A stretch of DNA of 64,000 bases from an uncultured Armatimonadota bacterium (lineage in GTDB: Bacteria > Armatimonadota > Armatimonadia > Armatimonadales > Armatimonadaceae): the NCBI GenBank assembly GCA_903910385.1, contig CAIVZM010000035.1, positions 1 to 64,000 on the forward strand, given 5' to 3'. Below the pieces are notes generated by a model. The model searched no databases and had not been told where the DNA came from. It saw only the letters and a program-made list of their open reading frames with translations. Positions 51,233 through 62,100 of the stretch are shown here, one piece after another. The position numbers and the translations under genes are program-made. Position 1 is the stretch's first letter, and each line of letters starts with the position of its first letter.

Positions 51233-52126
51233 ATGGCAGCGATTACCGCGCAATTGGTCGCCCAACTCCGGGAGCGAACCGGACTGGGTATGATGGAATG
51301 CAAGAAGGCCCTGACGGAAACCGAGGGCGATCTGGATGCCGCTATCGAATTGCTTCGTAAGAAGGGCACCAAGGATAGAGGCGAGCGAGTCGCCGGCGAA
51401 GGCATTGTCATGGCCCACGTGAGCGATGACGGTAAGACCGGAGTCCTGGTGGAACTGAATTCCGAAACGGACTTCGTCGCACGTAATGATGATTTCAAAG
51501 CCCTCGCACGCGCACTGGCGATGAAGGCGGCAAACTCGCATGCCGAGACCGTGGAAGAACTCCTCGCCGAAGCGCATGATGATGTTAGCGCCGCAGAGAA
51601 AACCGTCGCCGGAGCTATTAACGCCGCTATCAACCGCATCGGCGAGAAAATCGTCATCGGCCGGTTTGTCCGATTTAAGGCAGTGGATAACGGCATGATT
51701 ACCGCCTATGTCCACAGCACGACGGGCGCGGGAGAAGATGGCGGACGCGTCGGCGTTCTGGTCGAAACAACCGGAACTCCCGATGGAACGCTGGGTCGTG
51801 AAGTTGCCATGCACATCTCGTTCGCGAAGCCGAAGTTCTTGAAGGATGAGGAAGTTAACGCGGACATTCTGCAAAAAGAGCGTGAGATCATTACCGCTCA
51901 GACCGCGCAGGATCCCAAAATGGCAGGCAAGCCGGAAGCGGCGATTAATGCGGCTGTCGAAGGTCGAATGAAAAAGTACCTCGGCGAGGTTGTCCTTCTG
52001 AGCCAGCCCTACATCCGCGAAGAAAAGAAAACGGTCGGTCAATTGGTCGGCGAAACGTCCGGCGCGCAAGTAACCCGTTTTGAGCGGTTTGAAATCGGCG
52101 CGGCGGCGTCCGGTGCGGTAGCATAA
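51233..52126 (+). CDS. tsf: Elongation factor Ts
   Basis: EF-Ts is the nucleotide exchange factor for EF-Tu. The 297-residue protein has the N-terminal UBA-like ITAQLVAQLRERTGLGMMECKKAL. The Tu-contact motif NSETDFVARND and the core domain containing GAGEDGGRVGVLVE are present, and the C-terminal EEKKTVGQLVGE helix. SD AAGGGAAC precedes the ATG. It is separated from rpsB by a terminator, so it may have its own promoter (TATAGT near 51099). It is followed by another terminator. Confidence 0.97.
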   Translation: MAAITAQLVAQLRERTGLGMMECKKALTETEGDLDAAIELLRKKGTKDRGERVAGEGIVMAHVSDDGKTGVLVELNSETDFVARNDDFKALARALAMKAANSHAETVEELLAEAHDDVSAAEKTVAGAINAAINRIGEKIVIGRFVRFKAVDNGMITAYVHSTTGAGEDGGRVGVLVETTGTPDGTLGREVAMHISFAKPKFLKDEEVNADILQKEREIITAQTAQDPKMAGKPEAAINAAVEGRMKKYLGEVVLLSQPYIREEKKTVGQLVGETSGAQVTRFERFEIGAAASGAVA

Positions 52127-52156
52127 TTCGCTGGTTATAAAATAACGTAAAGAGAA

Positions 52157-52224
52157 GGGCGAAAACGACAGTTGCAGGGTAATTCCTTCGGGAATATTCC
52201 GTCAGACGCCGTTTTCGCCTTTCT
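52157..52224 (+). terminator. Terminator after tsf with a UUCG tetraloop inside
   Basis: GGCGAAAACG pairs with CGTTTTCGCC over a 40-base interior, and TTTCT follows. The interior carries an ATTCC-TTCG-GGAAT hairpin. Confidence 0.8.
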
Positions 52225-52253
52225 CCTCGTCCCCAAAAGTCAGAAATATCTGA

Positions 52254-53012
<759 letters not shown>

Positions 53013-53115
53013 GTCACACGTTTTTCATATTCGCCTCCGCTGGAAGCGGTCGGAAAGGGTCAGAACCTGATTTTTGACACACGCTTTCGCGGGCGGCGAT
53101 AGAGAGGTTAATAAT

Positions 53116-53667
53116 ATGGGCGTACCAGAGATTCTCCGTGAAACAGAGAATCGAATGAAAAAATCGCTGGAAGCGGCAAATTCCGACTTCGCTACCTTGC
53201 GAACGGGTCGCGCCAACCCTACCCTACTGGACTCCGTCAAAGCGGAATACTACGGGTCTCCGACCCCACTGAACCAGCTAGGACAGATTACCGTCTCGGA
53301 AGGACGCACTTTGGTCATCGCGCCGTATGACCGCACTGCGCTGGCGGCGATCGAGAAGGCGATCCTCAAGTCGAATCTTGGTCTTCAACCCATCAATGAT
53401 GGCGTCAATGTTCGCGTGAATATTCCGCCGTTGACCGAAGAACGTCGTAAAGACCTGGTAAAGCAGCTGGCGCAAAAAGTGGAAGGCGCACGGGTCTCCC
53501 TTCGCAATATCCGCAGGGATGCGATCGAGCAGTTCAAAAAAGACGAAGAAGTGACGGACGATGACGCGAAACGCGCCGAAAAAGATGTCCAGAAACTTCT
53601 GGACCGACACTTCGCCGAGTTAGACGTTCAACAAAAAGCGAAAGAAGCGGAACTGCTGGAAGTATGA
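53116..53667 (+). CDS. frr: Ribosome recycling factor
   Basis: RRF, with EF-G, splits the post-termination ribosome. The 183-residue protein has the three-helix-bundle signature LRTGRANPTLLDSVKAEYYGS, PTPLNQLGQITVSEGR, IPPLTEERRKDLVK and VSLRNIRRDAIEQFKK. The frame is open from 53074, but AGAGG before ATG 53116 and the usual MGVPEILRETENRMKKS start choose it. It ends at an unusually perfect 17-base stem. Confidence 0.97.
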   Translation: MGVPEILRETENRMKKSLEAANSDFATLRTGRANPTLLDSVKAEYYGSPTPLNQLGQITVSEGRTLVIAPYDRTALAAIEKAILKSNLGLQPINDGVNVRVNIPPLTEERRKDLVKQLAQKVEGARVSLRNIRRDAIEQFKKDEEVTDDDAKRAEKDVQKLLDRHFAELDVQQKAKEAELLEV

Positions 53668-53674
53668 TTTCGAA

Positions 53675-53724
53675 CGATGTGGCTTTTCTTCATGAGAACG
53701 TTTTTAAGAAGAAAAGCCACATCG
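53675..53724 (+). terminator. 17-bp perfect hairpin after frr
   Basis: The arms 53675-53691 and 53708-53724 are exact complements (core ATGTGGCTTTTCTTC) around a 16-base loop containing GTTTTT. No U-tract follows, so termination strength is uncertain. Confidence 0.7.
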
Positions 53725-54158
53725 AAACTACCCGAAAATCCTGTATTTCCATCCCCTGATTCCCTGACAGTTCCCTCACAGATAAAAGCGGAAGTTAGCG
53801 TCTCACTACAGCCGCCAGTTAACGCCCATCATATCAAGCGTTTATCCAGTGGTTTCTTCCGTATTGCAACGCATGTCTCCCATTTTCTTACTTGTCCCCA
53901 TCGTTTTCACTTCAGATGACGTAAACGGAATGCGTCTCGCTCATCCTGCGCTACATGCTCTCTTTTGTTTCTGATGGCAAAGGGGGAAGAGCATGGTACA
54001 ATGAGCCACAAAGCGCTTTTCTGGACAAAGTGAACTGCAGGGCAGGGAGGATACTTATTCCTCCGCGCCGAAATCTCAGAAAAGACGGTCAGGCGCCGAA
54101 CCGGCGCTTCCTTAGAGAGCGAGCAAAACTTCGGCAGGGAAAAAGGGTAGCGGAACCA
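53725..54158. other. Intergenic region with the uppS promoter
   Basis: 434 bases without a supported gene. The promoter element at 53995-54002 is the only clear signal. The upstream in-phase frame from 53955 has low coding character and begins before the promoter, so it is not taken as part of uppS. Confidence 0.6.
53995..54002 (+). promoter_or_regulatory. GGTACAAT promoter element of uppS
   Basis: TGGTACAAT (extended -10) with no clear -35. The leader to the uppS ATG at 54159 would be about 150 bases. Confidence 0.5.
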
Positions 54159-54953
54159 ATGAACGCCGTCGCGGAAAAAATGGTAGTGCGAAACGGACTT
54201 TTCGTCAGAGACGATCTGGAATCACGAATTGCCGAACTGGATGCGGACAGAATGCCGCGCCATGTTGCGATTATCTGTGATGGAAACGGGCGCTGGGCTA
54301 CCGGGCGCGGGTTACCCCGTCCGCTCGGGCATCGGCAGGGTTATCAGGCGACCCGTCGTATCGTCCGTTCCGCCTCCGATCTTGGTATCAAGGCTCTTAC
54401 TCTGTACGCCTTCTCCACCGAGAACTGGTCGCGCCCCCGTTTGGAAACCGACAGCCTGATGCGCCTGTTTGAAGAGGGCGCTCAACGCGAACTCAACGAA
54501 CTGCACGAGAATGGCGTTCAGATGCGCTTTTCCGGTCGATTGCATGAGCTTCCCGCCTCCCTTCAGAATCGCCTGAAGATCAACGAAGAAAAAACCAGCC
54601 GCAATACCGGTATGATCCTCAATGTCTGTCTTAACTATAGCGGGCGGGCGGATATTATCGATGCGGTGAAATCACTGGTCGAGAAAGCGTGCCGTCAGGA
54701 ACTCTGCGCGAAAGATGTTACCCCGGAACTGTTTTCCGATCACCTCAGCACCGCAGGTTTACCTGACCCAGATTTGCTGATTCGCACCGCCGGCGAAATG
54801 CGCGTTTCCAACTATCTGTTATGGCAAATCGCCTACGCAGAACTCCATGTCACTTCAACCCTCTGGCCAGACTTCGATAAAATCCACCTCGTGGACGCCC
54901 TTTTGGACTATCAACGACGCGCACGCAAATTCGGCGGCGTCACTCCCGCTTAG
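54159..54953 (+). CDS. uppS: Undecaprenyl diphosphate synthase
   Basis: UppS makes the C55 lipid carrier for cell-wall and glycan synthesis from FPP and IPP. The 264-residue protein has VAIICDGNGRWATGRGLPR with the catalytic aspartate, and LTLYAFSTENWSRP. RTAGEMRVSNYLLWQIAYAEL and LWPDFDKIHLVDALLDYQRR also match the family. The longer frame from 53955 has a poor N-terminus and straddles the promoter, so I chose 54159. The SRPBCC gene follows in 14 bases. Confidence 0.94.
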   Translation: MNAVAEKMVVRNGLFVRDDLESRIAELDADRMPRHVAIICDGNGRWATGRGLPRPLGHRQGYQATRRIVRSASDLGIKALTLYAFSTENWSRPRLETDSLMRLFEEGAQRELNELHENGVQMRFSGRLHELPASLQNRLKINEEKTSRNTGMILNVCLNYSGRADIIDAVKSLVEKACRQELCAKDVTPELFSDHLSTAGLPDPDLLIRTAGEMRVSNYLLWQIAYAELHVTSTLWPDFDKIHLVDALLDYQRRARKFGGVTPA

Positions 54954-54967
54954 AAAGTTATCGCCTT

Positions 54968-55417
54968 ATGCCCCGTGTCGAAAGCAGTATCGTCATTGCC
55001 GCACCGCGTGAAAAAGTGATCGCCGTGGCGCGAGATAACGAGGCGTTTCCGGAGTTTATGGCAGATGTCGCCTCGCTCAAGACGACCGAGCGTTCCGGGG
55101 ATGGGTTACGCGTCGTTTCCGAATGGGTTGGTATCGTCCCCAAGTTCGGGAATAAAATTGCCTGGGTCGAAGAGGACATCTGGGATTTGGAGGCGGGAAC
55201 CTGCACCTTCCGACAGCTTTCCGGCGATTACGATCAGTTCGAGGGCGTCTGGACTTTCACGGCGGAGGGCGATGACGCTACCCGCTTCGATTCCCTGCTG
55301 GACTATCGTCTGGAAATTCCGCTGGTCGGGGCGTTGATCAAAACCATTATCCACAAGACGATGCAAAACAATCTGGATGCCACCCTGAAAGCCATCAAAA
55401 AACGCTGTGAAGATTGA
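54968..55417 (+). CDS. SRPBCC/START-like (Coq10-type) protein
   Basis: This 149-residue hydrophobic-cavity protein has the N-terminal strand SSIVIAAPREKVIAVARDNEAFPEFM, characteristic of polyketide-cyclase/COQ10-like domains. The later DYRLEIPLVGALIKTIIHKTMQNNL includes the long C-terminal helix. These proteins bind lipids or quinones. It lies 14 bases after uppS, so co-transcription and a role with isoprenoid lipids are plausible, but it is not an enzyme by sequence. Confidence 0.85.
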   Translation: MPRVESSIVIAAPREKVIAVARDNEAFPEFMADVASLKTTERSGDGLRVVSEWVGIVPKFGNKIAWVEEDIWDLEAGTCTFRQLSGDYDQFEGVWTFTAEGDDATRFDSLLDYRLEIPLVGALIKTIIHKTMQNNLDATLKAIKKRCED

Positions 55418-55455
55418 TTCACAGGCGATTTCTCTCTGACTTGCAGGGCGGCGCG

Positions 55456-55494
55456 TTGTCGCTATAACTTGTCGCTATAACTTGTCGCTATAAC
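55456..55494. repeat. Three tandem copies of a 13-bp unit
   Basis: TTGTCGCTATAAC is repeated three times (55456, 55469, 55482). It lies in the gap between converging genes, ending 5 bases before the aldehyde dehydrogenase stop. On the minus strand it reads GTTATAGCGACAA, close to the unit at 13135-13179. Confidence 0.92.
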
Positions 55495-55499
55495 CGCAG

Positions 55500-56948
55500 T
55501 TAGCCCGCTTTTTCGAAAGCGATCGTCTTGATCTGCGTAAAGAATTCCTTCGCCGCCTGACCCTGCTCCCGGCTGAACGAGGAAGACCCCTTCATGCCAC
55601 CGAACGGCGCCTGCGGTTCAACGCCTGCCGTTTCGCCATTGACCCGGATCAACCCCGCCTCGATTTCACGGGCGAAGCGCAAGGCGTTGCCCAGATTCGA
55701 AGTGAACAGCGATGCAGAGAGGCCATAGGCGATATCGTTCGCGACAGTCAGGGCGGCATCGAAGTCGGCGACTCGGATCACAGTCAGCAACGGCCCGAAT
55801 ACTTCCTCCTGCGCGATAGTCATTTGCGGCGTTACCCCGGCAAAAACGGTCGGTTCGATATAAAATCCCTGAGCGAACTCTTCGCCGGTGGGAACGCCGC
55901 CACCGCAGAGCAGTTCCGCGCCTTCTGATTTCGCCTTTTCGATATAGCCGAGGATTTTTTGTTGCGCCTCGCTTGTGATGACCGGACCGAGATAGGCATC
56001 CTTGTCCGTTCCCGGACCGAGTTTGAGAGATTTCACTTTCTCTACAAGGCGCGCCGTGAATTCGTCGGCGACTTCTTCCGTCACAATGGCGCGAGAAGTC
56101 GCGGTGCATTTTTCCCCAGAGGAGCGCATCGCTCCCTGCACGGTCAGTGTCACCGCCTGCTCCATGTCACAGTCAGGAAGGATGATCACCGGGTTTTTCC
56201 CGCCCATTTCGAGTTGATATTTCGCGCCGCGTTCGACACAGGCAAGAGCCACTTTTTTGCCGGTGACCGCCGAGCCGGTAAAGGAGATTCCATCGACGCC
56301 ATTCGCCCCGGAAAGCGCCGCTCCTGCTGTCCCGCGTCCCTGAATGAGGTTGAAGACGCCCGCCGGAAGTCCCGCTTCGGCGAACACTTCCGCCAGAAGA
56401 TGCGCGGTGTGCGGCGCAAGTTCCGAAGGCTTCAAAATCACCGTATTCCCGTAGACCAGCGCAGGAGCGATCTTCCATAGCGGAATCGCAACCGGGAAAT
56501 TCCACGGGGTTATCAGACCGACCACGCCCAGAGGGACACGCTCGGTGAAAAAGAGAGCGTTCGGGTTGACGCTGGGAATGACATCGCCGCCGATGCGCAG
56601 ACCTTCTCCGGCGTAATAGCGCAGAAGAACGACGCCGCGTCCGGTCTCGCCGCCGGACTCCATCAACGTTTTGCCTTCTTCGCGTGTCAGGGCGGAGGCG
56701 ACTTCATCCTTGCGCCGCGCCAGAATATCCGCCGCACGATACAGGAACTGCGCTCGCGCATCCGGAGCGAGTTTACGCCACATCGGTAGCGCCGCCCGCG
56801 CCGCCGCAACCGCCGCCGCCACATCTTCCGCACCCGAATCCGCATATTTCCCGACAATATCCCGCGTATCCGCCGGATTCCGACGCTCAAAGGTCGCTCC
56901 GCTTTTTGCCGCGACCCACTCACCGCCAATATAGTTATTGAAAGACAT
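55500..56948 (-). CDS. NAD(P)-dependent aldehyde dehydrogenase
   Basis: The 482-residue enzyme oxidises an aldehyde to an acid. It has the NAD loop FTGSAVTGK, catalytic glutamate in LEMGGKNP, and the cysteine in SSGEKCTATSRA. PWNFPVAIPLWKIAPALVYGNTVILKPSE and EVFGPLLTVIRV are also typical. The sequence resembles the succinate-semialdehyde and 2-oxoglutarate-semialdehyde dehydrogenase group, but the substrate is not fixed. GGAGGAA precedes the ATG. It follows the MFS gene by 16 bases in the same operon. Confidence 0.93.
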   Translation of the reverse strand: MSFNNYIGGEWVAAKSGATFERRNPADTRDIVGKYADSGAEDVAAAVAAARAALPMWRKLAPDARAQFLYRAADILARRKDEVASALTREEGKTLMESGGETGRGVVLLRYYAGEGLRIGGDVIPSVNPNALFFTERVPLGVVGLITPWNFPVAIPLWKIAPALVYGNTVILKPSELAPHTAHLLAEVFAEAGLPAGVFNLIQGRGTAGAALSGANGVDGISFTGSAVTGKKVALACVERGAKYQLEMGGKNPVIILPDCDMEQAVTLTVQGAMRSSGEKCTATSRAIVTEEVADEFTARLVEKVKSLKLGPGTDKDAYLGPVITSEAQQKILGYIEKAKSEGAELLCGGGVPTGEEFAQGFYIEPTVFAGVTPQMTIAQEEVFGPLLTVIRVADFDAALTVANDIAYGLSASLFTSNLGNALRFAREIEAGLIRVNGETAGVEPQAPFGGMKGSSSFSREQGQAAKEFFTQIKTIAFEKAG

Positions 56949-56964
56949 ATTCCTCCAGAGAATC

Positions 56965-58293
56965 CTATTTCTTGATTCCTGCCAGACTGATGAAAAACCC
57001 GGCGCTCAGTAAAACGCCCGCGACGATAAAGGGGATCAAATGCCCTATCTCATACACCGGAGAGGCCGCCGCCGCTCCCAGCAACATACCGATTCCCTGC
57101 GCAGTTCGCACTGCCCCGATAACGCCGCCACGAGCGGCATCTCCCGCAATCCGCGAGATCAATGCCATATAGGCAGGGAAGGCCAGAACAAAGCCCACTC
57201 CGAGCAGTGTTCCCAGAACGACCAGCGCCCACTCGGTTTCCAGTAAAAGGATCAACCACAACGCGAGAGCGCAAATGCCCAGTCCGACATGAATAGCGCG
57301 GGCGTTTCCCCATCGATCCGCCAGTCGCCCCGCCGGAACGGATATCGCGGCAATGATTAATGCGGGAATCAAGAGCAGAAAACCGAACTTCGTTTCCGCA
57401 ACCCCAAACCGCTCCATAGCGAAAAGCTTGATATTCGGCGAGATCAGACCGATACCCAGAAAGATGAGAAAGACCAGAAAAAGTAACAGCGGCATCCGCT
57501 TCAGAGCGCTTTTGATTCCACCGGGTAACGATGGATCCGAACCATCCGTTTCCGTCGTCGACCGTGATCTATCCGTTTGGCGCGGTGCGACAACGAACCC
57601 GATAATGGCGCAAATGAGAAAAAACAACGCCGCTGAGAAAAACGACGGAGCGTACCGCACGGGGTTTTCTGGCGGCAGTTGCATGGATCGCGCAAAGAAA
57701 TCATTCAGACCGCCGCCGACCAGCGGACCGAATGCCAGTCCCATCATATAAGCGACATTGAGCGTCCCCATTGCCGCTCCCTGATGCCGTTCGCCGGCTC
57801 TGTCACCGATTGCCGCAAAGACGGCAGGCCAGAGCATCGCCGCCCCTGCGCCGTCGATCATCCGCAAGACGTAAAGCGCGATTATACCAGCGTAGTGTCC
57901 GGTTCCTTCCACCGGAATCCGCAGAAACGCTGTCGCGATACAGGTAAAAACGGAAATCAGCGGTCCCGCCACCATCAAATGCCGTCGCCCCAGACGATCC
58001 GCCAGATGACCCATCGGACCGTTCAGCAGAGCTTCCGCCAGCAGAAATGCAGCGATGGTCGTCCCTACCAGCGAAGGCAAGTTCAAACCAAATTTGACAT
58101 AGACCGGAATTGTCGAGATATTGACGATCGCAAAGCCCAGTTCCGCCAGCGCCGCAATGGCGGCAATCCCGATGAGAAAGCCGCGCAGATCCGCAAGCGA
58201 CAAAGCGTTTTCGCCGCCGCCTTTCGGCGTAGGCGGCGCAGGCGAAGAGTCCGCCGGTGTCCGGACATCAGACGGAGGACTGGTAACAGGCAT
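56965..58293 (-). CDS. Major facilitator superfamily transporter
   Basis: This 442-residue protein has about 12 membrane helices. Motif A in the loop between helices 2 and 3 is GHLADRLGRRHLM, and a second, weaker one (PAGRLADRWGNARAIH) lies between helices 8 and 9. The proline-rich N-terminal tail (SPPSDVRTPADSSPAPPTP) is an extension. It likely exports or imports a small molecule by proton coupling; the adjacent aldehyde dehydrogenase suggests a shared catabolic role. Substrate unknown. A TATACT -10 is 8 bases before the start. Confidence 0.9.
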   Translation of the reverse strand: MPVTSPPSDVRTPADSSPAPPTPKGGGENALSLADLRGFLIGIAAIAALAELGFAIVNISTIPVYVKFGLNLPSLVGTTIAAFLLAEALLNGPMGHLADRLGRRHLMVAGPLISVFTCIATAFLRIPVEGTGHYAGIIALYVLRMIDGAGAAMLWPAVFAAIGDRAGERHQGAAMGTLNVAYMMGLAFGPLVGGGLNDFFARSMQLPPENPVRYAPSFFSAALFFLICAIIGFVVAPRQTDRSRSTTETDGSDPSLPGGIKSALKRMPLLLFLVFLIFLGIGLISPNIKLFAMERFGVAETKFGFLLLIPALIIAAISVPAGRLADRWGNARAIHVGLGICALALWLILLLETEWALVVLGTLLGVGFVLAFPAYMALISRIAGDAARGGVIGAVRTAQGIGMLLGAAAASPVYEIGHLIPFIVAGVLLSAGFFISLAGIKK

Positions 58294-58301
58294 CGCCCTT
58301 C

Positions 58302-58307
58302 AGTATA
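58302..58307 (-). promoter_or_regulatory. -10 element of the MFS/aldehyde dehydrogenase operon
   Basis: The minus strand reads TATACT, with 8 bases to the ATG at 58293, predicting a very short leader. Confidence 0.5.
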
Positions 58308-58515
58308 ACACAACGACGCCAGACGCTTTTACGAATATTTGAGAGCGAAATCTGGAATAATGCCACAGCGATTCCTTGCGAAACGGGCATACTTTCGCTT
58401 GCCGATGTTCTCCTGATTTACAGAAAGTTGAAAGCCCTATTCCGGATCGCGGACGAAGTTTTCGCCGTCTCCAGCGGGAACGCTAACGAGGCATATGTGG
58501 TAAAATCTACAGGTT

Positions 58516-58986
58516 ATGGCAAAGAAATACGCACATCGGCAACCGATTGCAACGTGGAGCGGGGTCGTCCTCCTCTCCGCGCTTTTGCTTTCGCCTGTCA
58601 CGGCGGCGTCTTTCTTACGTGCGTTGGCGGAAATCGGAGTACCGCAGACGCATGCTAACACACCTATTAATTCGGGAAATCCGGCTCCGGAAAATCCCCG
58701 AACCGCATCAGTCACTGCGCCGCGCCGCGCCGCAGAGGAAGAGACCCGCGCCTTACGCGCCGCCGCTCTTGCCGGTCAGTTCCGCGCCGTTCGCCTGGAT
58801 TCCGATCCGGAAAATCCGTACGCGCTGGTGACGGGCGGTGTTGATTACGCTATTTTCCTACCGTCACGCGTCGTTTTACGCATCCCCGATGATCCGATGC
58901 TGGCGGATGCTCCGATGCACGACCGAAAACCTGCGGAACGTGACGCCCTGCGCCATCGAACGCCTCCACGCGCCCCGCCCGTTTGA
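58516..58986 (+). CDS. Secreted or anchored protein of unknown function
   Basis: This 156-residue protein has a signal-like N-terminus (hydrophobic 14-33, ending LSPVTAASF). A low-complexity proline/alanine/arginine stretch follows, then a small domain around RLDSDPENPYALVTGGVDYAIFLPSRVVLRIP. The C-terminus is basic (ERDALRHRTPPRAPPV). I recognise no family. The ATG sits a few bases after an AGG, and a TAAAAT precedes it. It lies 153 bases upstream of secA, and the two may be independent. Confidence 0.6.
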   Translation: MAKKYAHRQPIATWSGVVLLSALLLSPVTAASFLRALAEIGVPQTHANTPINSGNPAPENPRTASVTAPRRAAEEETRALRAAALAGQFRAVRLDSDPENPYALVTGGVDYAIFLPSRVVLRIPDDPMLADAPMHDRKPAERDALRHRTPPRAPPV

Positions 58987-59139
58987 TCCTCCCTTCACCT
59001 TTCCGCATCTGTTTTCACTTCACTTTGCGAAATAGGGCGGTAATCCTATGCCTTATTCCTGTACCATCTCACCCACGCCCATTGCGCGTCTGTGGTAGCC
59101 GAGTGGTCGAGAACGTTTTAAAATCAAACGGAACCAAAA

Positions 59140-62100
59140 ATGAATTTTTTAGCCAAATTATTCGATACCAACGAACGGGATGTCACCCGATATCGTAAGG
59201 TAGTCGAAAAAATCAATGCACTGGAACCGCAATTCCAGAAGCTCACGGACGAAGAACTCAAGGCAAAGACCACTGAGTTCAAGGAGCGCGTCGAAAAATT
59301 TCTGGAAACGCAAGGAGGACGTGAAGCTCTCCTCGCCAAAGAAAAAGCCGCCTTTAAAAATACGGCGGAGTCAAAAGTATTTCGCATCGCCATCGACAAG
59401 GCGCTGGATGCTATCCTGCCGGAAGCCTTCGCTGCTTGCCGTGAGGCGAGTCGGCGCGTCCTCAATATGCGTCACTTCGATGTTCAGTTGATCGGTGGCA
59501 TGGTACAGCATGATGGTCGTATCGCCGAACTGAGAACCGGTGAAGGCAAGACGCTCATGTGTACGCTGGGAGCCTACCTGAATGCGCTCGCTGGGATGGG
59601 CGGGCATGTCGTTACCGCCAACGACTATCTGGTCAAACGCGACGCGGTCTGGATGGGAGCCCTGTTCCATTCCCTCGGACTGACAGTTGGCATCTTGCAG
59701 GGTAGTTCGCCGGAAACGGGCGAAGGCGGCGGAACATTCATCTATGACCCAACCTACGAAGACCCGTCCGTAGACGGTCTGGACGCCCGCTTCAAGTACT
59801 CCCGGCAGACATTCAATCGGCGCGAGGCATATGATTGTGACATCACGTATGGCACATCATCTGAGTTCGGCTTCGATTACCTGCGCGATAACATGGCCCC
59901 TTCCCTCGATCATATCGTTCAGGATCGCGGTCACCACTTCGCCATCGTCGATGAATGCGACAGCAACCTGATTGACGAAGCCCGCACCCCGCTTATCATC
60001 TCCGGTCCCGCCGAGCGTTCGTCGGAACTGTACCAGGTCTTCGACCGCCTGATTCCGGCGCTGGACCGTGGCGAACAGAAGAAGGACAAGTACGATGTCG
60101 AAACGGACGAAAAAGACTACACGGTAGATGAAAAAGCGAAGAGCGCCTCTCTGACCGAAAAGGGCTTTGAGAGGATTCAGAAAGCGCTTCGCGCCGCCGG
60201 GTATGTTCCCGCGCAGAATCCCGATTACGAAATTGCGGATGACCGGGAAGCGATGCAGTACGCTACTTCCGCCCTGAAAGCGCACGCGGTCTTTACCAAA
60301 GACAAAGATTACGTCGTCCGGCCCAATCAGGAAGGCAAGCCGGAAGTTGTTATCGTGGACGAGTTCACCGGGCGTCTGATGTTTGGTCGGCGCTGGTCGG
60401 ACGGTCTGCATCAGGCGGTAGAATCCAAAGAGGGAATCAAGATCGAGAATGAGTCGCAGACGCTGGCGACAATCACGATTCAGAACTATTTCCGCCTGTA
60501 CCGGAAACTGGCGGGCATGACAGGAACCGCCAAGACAGAAGAAGACGAATTCCGCAAAATCTATGCTCTCGATGTCGTTCAGGTGCCCACCAACCGGCCC
60601 ATGGTTCGAAAAGACCTGGCGGACAGCATCTATAAGACCGAGGAAGCCAAACTACGCGGTATTGTCCGTGAGTTGATTGTGCTGTACTGCAAGCAGCAAC
60701 CCGTCCTTGTCGGAACGCGATCTATCGATATGTCGGAGCGCGTCTCCAGCCGTCTGACATTCCAGGCGCTGGAAACGATTGCGGCGGTCGATCTGTTACG
60801 CGCCAAGCTGGAAGAAAAGCGAAAAGCGCTCGGCGCGGAATATAAAGGTCTGTCCGATTTGTTGAATACCAAATTGGAAGCGCTCAATATCGCTAAACTT
60901 GCTCCCGTCGCTCGCGCCGTCGGTCAATCGCTCAAGATGCTGGATAAACCCGTACTCGAAGAGTATGGCACGCTTCTGGGTGTGCCCAAAGAACATTTTG
61001 ACCGGTTGGAAGAAGCAATTCAGCACGGCATCCCGCACAATATCCTGAACGCCAAGTACCATGAGGCGGAAGCGCGTATTATCGCCGAAGCCGGGCGACG
61101 CGGTAGTATTACCATCGCCACCAATATGGCGGGACGTGGCGTTGATATCCTCCTCGGCGGGACGCAGTACAAGGAGCTCAATGAAAACGCCGGCGCAGTT
61201 CTGGACCAGTCTTATCGTCGTGGCGGCAAACGTCCCGCGAACTCGGTCGGTCATGTCGTCGATAAAAAGGACGCTCTGGGCGACCCGGAAGAACTCGGTC
61301 CCGCCGGAGCAGGAACGATCTCGCTGGATGCAGACCCTGCTGAACTCCTGCGCGAACGTGAGTCGGTCAAAAACCTCGGCGGTATGTACATTCTGGGTAC
61401 GGAGCGCCATGAGTCCCGGCGCATCGACAACCAGTTGCGCGGTCGCTCTGGTCGTCAGGGCGATCCGGGAACTTCCCGGTTCCACCTCTCGCTGGAAGAC
61501 TACCTCTGGCGCGTTTTCGGCGACCGACAGAATACGATGCTCATGAAGGGTTGGGAGGAAGATCAGGCGGTGGACATGCCTTTCCTCTCTAAGCTGATCG
61601 AGCGCGCTCAGAAAAAAGTCGAACAGCACAACTTTGATTCCCGAAAGCATGTTCTCGAATATGATGACGTTCACAATGTCCAGCGTGAAGTCATTTATCG
61701 GGAACGGCGCAAAATTCTGGAAGGCGCGGATCTGCGTGAGACCATCACCTCGTATCTGCACGAGACTGTAGATTCGTCGATGGCCCTTTATTGCCCGGAA
61801 AGCGTCCCGGAGGAAGAGTGGGATCGGACCGGTCTGTTTGAGCATCTCAATCAGCAGTTCCCCCTCTCACACTTTACAAACATCGAGGAATTGAGCGGGC
61901 TAAAGCGCTCCGAACTGGTCGACGCTCTGCATGACGCCGCCGACGACACCTACGAAGCGAAGGAAGCGGAAATCATCGAGCAGACCGGCGATCCGGAATC
62001 CATGCGCCAGTTGGAGCGTCATATCGCGATTCGGGAAATCGATCAGGCATGGGTGCACCACCTTGCCGATATGGACTACCTGCGAGAAGGAATCGGTCTG

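Noticed and set aside
53955-54158. N-terminal extension of UppS
   Set aside because: It contains the promoter element, has atypical composition and no SD; the family start is at 54159.
57878-57890. ATTATACC as a minus-strand promoter
   Set aside because: It lies inside the MFS gene with no start downstream; taken as chance.
59091-59130. tRNA-like stretch (GTAGCCGAGTGGTCGA) upstream of secA
   Set aside because: It resembles the D-arm of serine/leucine tRNAs, but the D stem does not pair, there is no anticodon stem and no T arm, so it is a chance resemblance or an unreadable relic.
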